Source: Lysinibacillus sphaericus (GTDB taxonomy: Bacteria; Bacillota; Bacilli; Bacillales_A; Planococcaceae). Taken from it: a stretch of 37,774 bases of DNA. The stretch lies in the NCBI RefSeq assembly GCF_006864135.1, contig NZ_SADV01000036.1, positions 1 through 37,774 on the forward strand. Reading direction: 5' to 3'. Made by a program: the position numbers and the translations under genes. Positions 33,390 through 37,774 of the stretch are shown piece after piece. Below the pieces are notes generated by a model. It saw only the letters and a list, made by a program, of their open reading frames with translations, made no database searches and had not been told where the DNA came from. Position 1 is the first letter of the stretch, and each line of letters begins with the position of its first letter.

Positions 33390-33905
33390 TCCTTTCAAAT
33401 AAAAATCGCCTCAACGACAACGTAGGGATCATAAAAAAATCACGATACTACCCTAGTTATGAAGATACAACAAGAATAAAACCTTAATAAAAAACGTCCC
33501 TACGCAAATACGTAGGGACGATTAAATATCGCGGTACCACCCTAGTTATGAAGATATAACAAGAGTAAAGCCTTAATAAAAATCGTCCCTACGTAAATAC
33601 GTAGGGACGATTAAATATCGCGGTACCACCCTAGTTATGAAAATACAACAAGAGGAAGACCTTAATAAAAAACGTCCCTACGTAAATACGTAGGGACGAT
33701 ATATATCGCGGTACCACCCTAGTTGTGAAAAAATTTCTTCACCACTTTATTTGATAACGGTATTCACTACCGTCTTCCACTTCCTCACAATTTGTGATTT
33801 ATGAAAGATGCTCCAGGTCGAAATTCATGATAATCTATATACTGATTCGCACCAACCATCAGTTCTCTGAAATAGGGAGATTTTCACTACTTAATCCTAT
33901 CATTG
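33390..33905 (-). ncRNA. T-box riboswitch leader with multiplied terminator modules
   Basis: The 5' part shows Stem I on the minus strand. AGAGAACTGATGG runs into TTGGTGCGAATCAG (33842-33868), the AG-bulge and distal-loop motifs. The specifier region GAATTTCGACCTGGAGC follows near 33810-33826. With a purine required after the specifier, TTC (Phe, 33820-33822) followed by G is the best reading; TCG (Ser) followed by A is the alternative. A Stem III-like hairpin GTGAAGAAATTTTTTCAC precedes the first T-box AGGGTGGTACCGCG (33707-33720). The leader controls the NSS transporter gene. Confidence 0.93.
33400..33720 (-). repeat. Four tandem T-box antiterminator/terminator modules, 88-89 nt apart
   Basis: T-box sequences AGGGTGGTACCGCG occur at 33707-33720, 33619-33632 and 33530-33543. 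A decayed copy, AGGGTAGTATCGTG, is at 33441-33454. The first three are each followed by a terminator: CGTCCCTACGT/ACGTAGGGACG with TTTTTT (33667-33698), the same stem with TTTTTA (33577-33610), and CGTCCCTACG/CGTAGGGACG with TTTTTT (33489-33520). The fourth has an imperfect GATCCCTACG...GGCGATTTTTATTT hairpin (33401-33430). In the first three, CCCT of the terminator can instead pair with AGGG of the T-box. Linkers are nearly identical (CTTGTATTTTCATAACT-like). Only the first module has Stem I. Confidence 0.93.
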
Positions 33906-33979
33906 CCCAAATATTAATTTTCCGAATTGATACTATCATTTTTATCACACATTAAATACTGGCGTCAAGTCATTTCGAA

Positions 33980-34050
33980 GATTCCATCCGTCGTTTTGGC
34001 CGTTCTTTCCGTTTGTTTCGATAGTTCCATCCGTCGCTCTGGCGATTCTT
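33980..34050. repeat. Degenerate 21-nt tandem array C
   Basis: GATTCCATCCGTCGTTTTGG (33980-33999, unit ends at 34000), CGTTCTTTCCGTTTGTTTCG (unit 34001-34021) and TAGTTCCATCCGTCGCTCTG (unit 34022-34043) repeat with a 21-22-nt period, and a fourth begins GATTCTT. It lies between the alkylation-repair gene and the T-box leader. Confidence 0.6.
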
Positions 34051-34173
34051 ATTAATATTTTCGTAATCTATTCCCTCTAATAAAACCCTTGATATAAACT
34101 TCTTGTATTTACATACAGATGTTCTAAGCCTTCTAAAAAATATAGATCTCCTTTTTTCAGCACCGGCTATTGT

Positions 34174-34881
34174 TTAACATCTTACATATTTTCGTTTGAA
34201 ACCAAGTCTTCCTTTATCTACGTCCTTTTGAATACTTTCATAAGCATGTAGGATACTACTTTTTTTATTATCCCGTCTAACTTCTACTGGACCTACTTCC
34301 TTTGCAATTTCGACAGCCTTTTCATGGAGCGGTAAATATGAAAGCCCAACAGTGTATAGAAAAGTATTCATAGCAAATTTCGTTCGTTCTGGTGATTCGT
34401 GAATCGTATTTTTCACAATTTCAATCATGTTGGCAATTTTACTCTCGGAAAATTCATCGTCTAAGCGATTCCCTAAAAGCCAACAGTAACAACTCCAGCC
34501 CGCTGACATTCTCAGCTCTTCACCGCTTGCGATCCATTTGTCAGCAACTTCTTGTGCAATATCTGCTTCCGCTAAAGTTACTGCAACCACATAATCCGAT
34601 AGCATATAAAAATATGCCGCATCCATCCACTGATCAAAATCTGACACAGTCATCGCCTTTGGATCTGCAATAATGCCTGCAAAGTACATTGCGTCGTAAT
34701 TCCCTGTGGCATAAAGTTCTTCAGCTAACGGTTGATTTATTTTTATTTTCTTAGCTATTGGTTTCATTGCACCTGTTGCCACGCCAAAAAGTGGCTCATG
34801 CGCACCATTGGACATATACATTTTTTTAGTTCGTTCCTTGCCAAGAGCCTCAAGCTCCTGCATTACCATTTCTAAATTCAT
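34174..34881 (-). CDS. DNA alkylation repair (AlkD-like HEAT-repeat) protein
   Basis: A 235-residue all-helical protein of the AlkD/DNA_alkylation family (HEAT-like repeats that wrap DNA and excise alkylated bases without base flipping). Typical text: PLFGVATGAMKPIAKKI near the N-terminus, LAEELYATGNYDAMYFAGII, the tryptophan-bearing FDQWMDAAYFYMLSDYVV and ADKWIASGEELRMSAGWSCY. The catalytic aspartate and tryptophans cannot be assigned safely by eye. The start follows AAGGAAG. It stands alone on its transcript; a second family member lies 0.6 kb away. Confidence 0.8.
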   Translation of the reverse strand: MNLEMVMQELEALGKERTKKMYMSNGAHEPLFGVATGAMKPIAKKIKINQPLAEELYATGNYDAMYFAGIIADPKAMTVSDFDQWMDAAYFYMLSDYVVAVTLAEADIAQEVADKWIASGEELRMSAGWSCYCWLLGNRLDDEFSESKIANMIEIVKNTIHESPERTKFAMNTFLYTVGLSYLPLHEKAVEIAKEVGPVEVRRDNKKSSILHAYESIQKDVDKGRLGFKRKYVRC

Positions 34882-35021
34882 TTTCGCACTTCCTTCTTGG
34901 AGTATTCCCTCTAAGATTTTGCCATAATCAGTATCCTTTAGACAATTAATGATCGAAAACTAAAATGCTTTCATTATTTTTTTACAATATGTGTTAATAT
35001 TTTAATGATAGGGGTGGTACT

Positions 35022-35375
35022 TTGGTAAACTTTTTTAACAAATATTCAAAATATATAGTGTTACTCATTTTTATATTTGAAATAATTTATATTGGAATTC
35101 CCGATTATGTAAATCCTGTTTTTATTTATGAGTATTTGATATTTTTCGGTTTGTCTTATTTATTTGCTATTATTCAAGATTTTTTTAATCCAAGCGCAAA
35201 AACAGATATATTATTACGTGTTGTCATCATTATGAGTTCTCTTGTCATATTGATTACCTCTATTTACTATAAAGCAACGTTTTCACTTATTTTTTCTATG
35301 ATAATGTTTAGTGCGATTAGTTTCACATTATATTTAGCAATCAAGCAAAACAAAATGAACAAGCAACAAGATTAA
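35022..35375 (+). CDS. Small four-helix membrane protein of unknown function
   Basis: A 117-residue hydrophobic protein with four transmembrane helices (about 10-27, 35-52, 64-82, 87-107), a basic start (NFFNKYSKY) and a polar tail (KQNKMNKQQD). No family is recognised. The start is TTG at 35022 with AGGGGTGG a few bases upstream. The coding text is AT-rich. The strong hairpin at its end overlaps the last codons. It lies between two convergent or divergent repair genes without an evident link. Confidence 0.6.
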   Translation: MVNFFNKYSKYIVLLIFIFEIIYIGIPDYVNPVFIYEYLIFFGLSYLFAIIQDFFNPSAKTDILLRVVIIMSSLVILITSIYYKATFSLIFSMIMFSAISFTLYLAIKQNKMNKQQD

Positions 35376-35391
35376 TACTTGTTGCTTGTTC
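35357..35391 (+). terminator. Long perfect hairpin at the end of the small membrane gene
   Basis: GAACAAGCAACAAG (35357-35370) pairs perfectly over 14 bp with CTTGTTGCTTGTTC (35378-35391). The stop codon is in the loop and no T-run follows. Confidence 0.6.
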
Positions 35392-35477
35392 GGCTTGATA
35401 ATTATTTAATGCTATAATAGCCTTCTTTGCCATTTATCTTTAAAAGCAGTATATAATTCTCTAATATGCAAGTAACT

Positions 35478-35503
35478 TTAAAAAAACTCGATAATAGTTT
35501 TTC
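35478..35503 (-). terminator. AT-rich terminator of the AlkC-like gene
   Basis: AAAAACT and AGTTTTT pair on the minus strand and are followed by TTAAAG within a T-run, about 10 bases after the stop codon. Confidence 0.5.
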
Positions 35504-35512
35504 AATAGCCCA

Positions 35513-36337
35513 TTAACCTTTTACAATTGTTCTTTGAGCCTTTTTAATGATTCTCTCAGTCGCCTTAGTTGGAGATTCTTTTTGCCATTCATCACATAGG
35601 TTTTTTACCCACTCTGCTTGAGTTTTGCTAGCATCATTTAACCAGTTACCGACAGAATCTTGAACATACTTAGCTGAATCGGATTTAAGCAAATTTAGAA
35701 TGGGAAGTGCAATTTGCGGTTCTTCCTTTAAAATTTCAATATGCTTTGTCCATACTCCGCGAGGACGGATTGATTCTAAACTGAACCTACGAATGTTTTC
35801 ATCTTCACTTTTCGCCCACTCTGTTAACAAATCTACACTTTTCTTAATGTTTGCCGAAAGATCCTCCCTAATTGACATCCATGCAATTTCCCGAACACCA
35901 AAATGATGATCTGCTGCGAAAGGTTGGATATACAAAAGCTTTTCCTCTAAAGAATAATCATTTTTTTTATTCATAAATGCCGCCCAACATCGGACACTAT
36001 CAGATACGTGATGAGCGCATATTGTAATTAGCTCTTCTTTTTTTGTTGCACTCTCATCCATTAAGACTGTATCTAACAAACTTCCAATTAAACGTATGGC
36101 CTTCATTCCCGTTTCAACTTTTTGCTTTTCTACCTCAGTTATTATATATTCTAACTTTTCTTTTAGCCCAATGGATGGCAGAACATTTTTTAATAAAGTA
36201 ATATGCTGAACAGCTTGCCACTCCGTTAAATTAACACTCTCTATTTTCCCTTGATTCAGTAACATTAAAACGTCACTAGGGATTTCACTAACCTTTCTAG
36301 TTCCCTTTCTATGTATAATATCTTCATTTACAACCAT
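35513..36337 (-). CDS. DNA alkylation repair (AlkC-like HEAT-repeat) protein
   Basis: A 274-residue helical-repeat protein. ATG 36337 follows AGGAGGGTGGGTTAAA; a frame extending to 36436 has no such site. HEAT repeats are clear: HHFGVREIAWMSIREDLSAN, then the ENIRRFSLESIRPRGVW segment that resembles the conserved RRxxSExxRPRLPW of AlkC proteins, and SAKYVQDSVGNWLNDASKTQ, the last-repeat signature of this superfamily. AlkC enzymes remove 3-methyladenine and related lesions. The substrate specificity of this member is not known. A different subfamily member lies at 34174-34881. Confidence 0.8.
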   Translation of the reverse strand: MVVNEDIIHRKGTRKVSEIPSDVLMLLNQGKIESVNLTEWQAVQHITLLKNVLPSIGLKEKLEYIITEVEKQKVETGMKAIRLIGSLLDTVLMDESATKKEELITICAHHVSDSVRCWAAFMNKKNDYSLEEKLLYIQPFAADHHFGVREIAWMSIREDLSANIKKSVDLLTEWAKSEDENIRRFSLESIRPRGVWTKHIEILKEEPQIALPILNLLKSDSAKYVQDSVGNWLNDASKTQAEWVKNLCDEWQKESPTKATERIIKKAQRTIVKG

Positions 36338-36559
36338 TTTAACCCACCCTCCTATAACTAAACTGACCTGTTTTTTATTTTCCCTCTTTTTACAGACTAT
36401 TCCCACCATTCCCTCTAATCGATTGAACCTTGGCATAATTGTGTATCGAGTAGCTTGAAAGAGACGCCTATGATACGATTACACAATAAGTAACTTCATT
36501 TGTTTTTTATGAACGTTAGTAAAATCTAGTGAACAACAATATAAAAGGATGGTAATCAA

Positions 36560-37513
36560 TTGAGCAACGAGCAAAATAATAATAAATTTATATACACATA
36601 TGTCCATCATGTTGACGAGTACGATCTATGCAGAATGGAGATGCGTTCATTTTTTAACCTTGATTCCCAATCAAACTATTTAATAAGCAATATTAAAATT
36701 GATCCAAGCCGTAGCCCCTTTATACAAGAGAGACTTGAAGTGCTATATGAAGATAATAGCGTAGAAAACATCATGACAATGGTGAAGGATATAAACATAA
36801 ATGAAGCAACTTTTAAAGTGGTTTGTTTAAATAGTATGGATATAGGTGAGACGAAGAAAATCCCTCAATCAGAGCGTCGATTGTTCGAACGTGAGATAGG
36901 ATTATGTATTGATGGAGAACCAGACCTAAATCAACCTGACATTGTATTTGCTCTTATGTTAGTAGATGGGATCTGGCATTTTGGAAGGTATATGAAGAGT
37001 GAATCCATTTGGCTTAAACATTTACACAAACCAAACAGTTATTCAACAGCACTTAGTACAAGAGTAGCTCGTGCTGTTGTGAATATCGCAGTTCCCCAAC
37101 CTCAAAATATTCGGGCGATCGACCCTTGTTGTGGTATTGGAACAGTAGTAATTGAAGCCCTTTCCATGGGAATTAATATGGAAGGGCGAGATATATATTA
37201 CAATGTTTGCAAGGGTTCCCGCGAAAATATCGCTTATTTTGGGTTAACAGGCAACGTTACAGTAGGTCCAATCTCAGAAGTAACGGAACACTATGATGTC
37301 GCCATAATTGATTTACCTTATAACTTATTTACGCATTCATCACCAGAAGATCAATTTGATATTATAAAACATGCTCGCCGGATTGCCGATAAGGTTATTG
37401 TCGTTACAATTGAAACAATTGATGACATGATAGAAGATGCAGGTTTGATTATAAAAGATCGATGCGTTGCTAAAAAACAATCGTTTTTACGTCAAATTCT
37501 ATTATGTGAATAA
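36560..37513 (+). CDS. Trm11/UPF0020-type SAM-dependent RNA methyltransferase
   Basis: A 317-residue methyltransferase. The C-terminal Rossmann domain has the SAM-binding motif IDPCCGIGTVVIEAL (motif I, 187-201), an acidic motif II (GRDIYYN), and the catalytic DLPYNLF (251-257), a variant of the (N/D)PPY motif of N2-guanine RNA methyltransferases such as Trm11/TrmG10. The preceding STRVARAVVNIAV helix is also typical. The N-terminal ~160 residues would be the RNA-binding part; a THUMP domain is not clearly visible. TTG 36560 has AAGGATGG upstream. The target RNA is inferred, not seen. Confidence 0.8.
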   Translation: MSNEQNNNKFIYTYVHHVDEYDLCRMEMRSFFNLDSQSNYLISNIKIDPSRSPFIQERLEVLYEDNSVENIMTMVKDININEATFKVVCLNSMDIGETKKIPQSERRLFEREIGLCIDGEPDLNQPDIVFALMLVDGIWHFGRYMKSESIWLKHLHKPNSYSTALSTRVARAVVNIAVPQPQNIRAIDPCCGIGTVVIEALSMGINMEGRDIYYNVCKGSRENIAYFGLTGNVTVGPISEVTEHYDVAIIDLPYNLFTHSSPEDQFDIIKHARRIADKVIVVTIETIDDMIEDAGLIIKDRCVAKKQSFLRQILLCE

Positions 37514-37639
37514 CTTAGTTTTTGGGATACGACATAAGTGGCAATTTGCTGAATATCATTTTTTAAAAAATCTGCTACATAAAACAGAGACCTGGACAAC
37601 TACGAGGGCACTGAAAAAGTCTATATCTTTTCACATTGT

Positions 37640-37681
37640 GAGGTATTCAACGATTAAATCGTTGAATACCTCGCTTTTTTC
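37640..37681 (+). terminator. Strong intrinsic terminator
   Basis: GAGGTATTCAACGAT (37640-37654) pairs perfectly over 15 bp with ATCGTTGAATACCTC (37658-37672), followed by GCTTTTTTC. It lies about 130 bp after the methyltransferase stop, next to GGCACTGAAAAAGTC-like sequence that resembles insertion-sequence ends. Confidence 0.85.
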
Positions 37682-37695
37682 ATTTGGCACTGTGA

Positions 37696-37774
37696 CCCTA
37701 CTGTTGTTTTCCGAAGCATTCCGCTCGCTTTCCGCGGGCGAGCGCCGAGCCTCCTCCTACGCTTCGCTTCGTGC
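37696..37774. repeat. GC-rich intergenic repeat, cut by the window end
   Basis: TTCCGCTCGCTTTCCGCGGG and the following CGAGCGCCGAGCCTCCTCC match a GC-rich intergenic repeat known from many Bacillaceae genomes. A weaker relative is at 15822-15870. It runs off the right edge, so its full extent cannot be seen. Confidence 0.55.

Noticed and set aside
33400..33720. CRISPR-like direct repeats
   Set aside because: The regular 88-89-nt repeats are T-box antiterminator/terminator modules; the linkers are almost identical, not unique spacers.
34071..34160. A minus-strand stretch reading KGDLYFLEGLEHLYVNTRSL
   Set aside because: It is protein-like, but only about 28 codons, with no recognisable family or start; too little to call a gene remnant.

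Overview
The window is low-GC Gram-positive DNA from the Bacillales. The evidence is the strong GGAGG-type ribosome binding sites, frequent TTG and GTG starts, T-box and cobalamin riboswitch leaders, and intrinsic terminators. The gene content (class I ribonucleotide reductase behind a B12 riboswitch, class III aspartokinase, CblT/CblS, an ECF sigma pair) fits a Lysinibacillus-like member of the Bacillaceae/Planococcaceae. That genus call is an inference from family resemblance. There is no rRNA, tRNA or CRISPR array. Most genes lie on the minus strand.

Layout. 0.3-3.1 kb: an ECF sigma factor with an overlapping membrane partner, a toast-rack lipoprotein and an SRPBCC protein. 3.3-5.7 kb: an AT-rich secreted serine protease and a small lipoprotein, flanked by gene debris. 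5.8-8.0 kb: an MFS transporter divergent from a LysR regulator. 8.1-9.2 kb: a lactonase-type beta-propeller gene broken by three lesions. 9.3-12.0 kb: an alpha/beta hydrolase with a two-component system. 12.1-15.6 kb: a heterodimeric ABC exporter with a Fur-box-like site at its promoter. 15.9-17.5 kb: a TPR fusion protein, a fragment of an M23 peptidase and a DUF4190 membrane protein. 17.7-21.3 kb: nrdB and nrdA behind a cobalamin riboswitch with its own terminator and a pair of NrdR boxes. 21.4-28.8 kb: a cobalamin salvage and late-assembly cluster (cblS, cblT, a short cobU paralogue, cobC, cobS, cobU, a second histidine phosphatase, cobD, cbiB, cbiZ). 29.5-30.8 kb: aspartokinase. 32.0-33.9 kb: an NSS-family amino-acid transporter behind a T-box leader that carries four tandem antiterminator/terminator modules. 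34.2-37.5 kb: two alkylation-repair HEAT-repeat proteins, a small membrane protein and a Trm11-like methyltransferase.

How the parts work together. The B12 cluster can deamidate imported corrinoids (CbiZ), rebuild the aminopropanol arm (CobD, CbiB), activate it (CobU) and attach a lower ligand (CobS, CobC). The lower ligand is probably supplied as salvaged alpha-ribazole through CblT and CblS, since no cobT is seen here. Next to it, the B12-independent ribonucleotide reductase is placed to be switched off when B12 is present and also to sense nucleotide state through NrdR.

The most unusual signals are the tandem T-box module array, the combined NrdR and riboswitch control of nrdAB, a dispersed palindromic repeat family that has supplied about 59 codons to the end of cobD, and 21-nt-period arrays of unrelated sequence in three intergenic regions.
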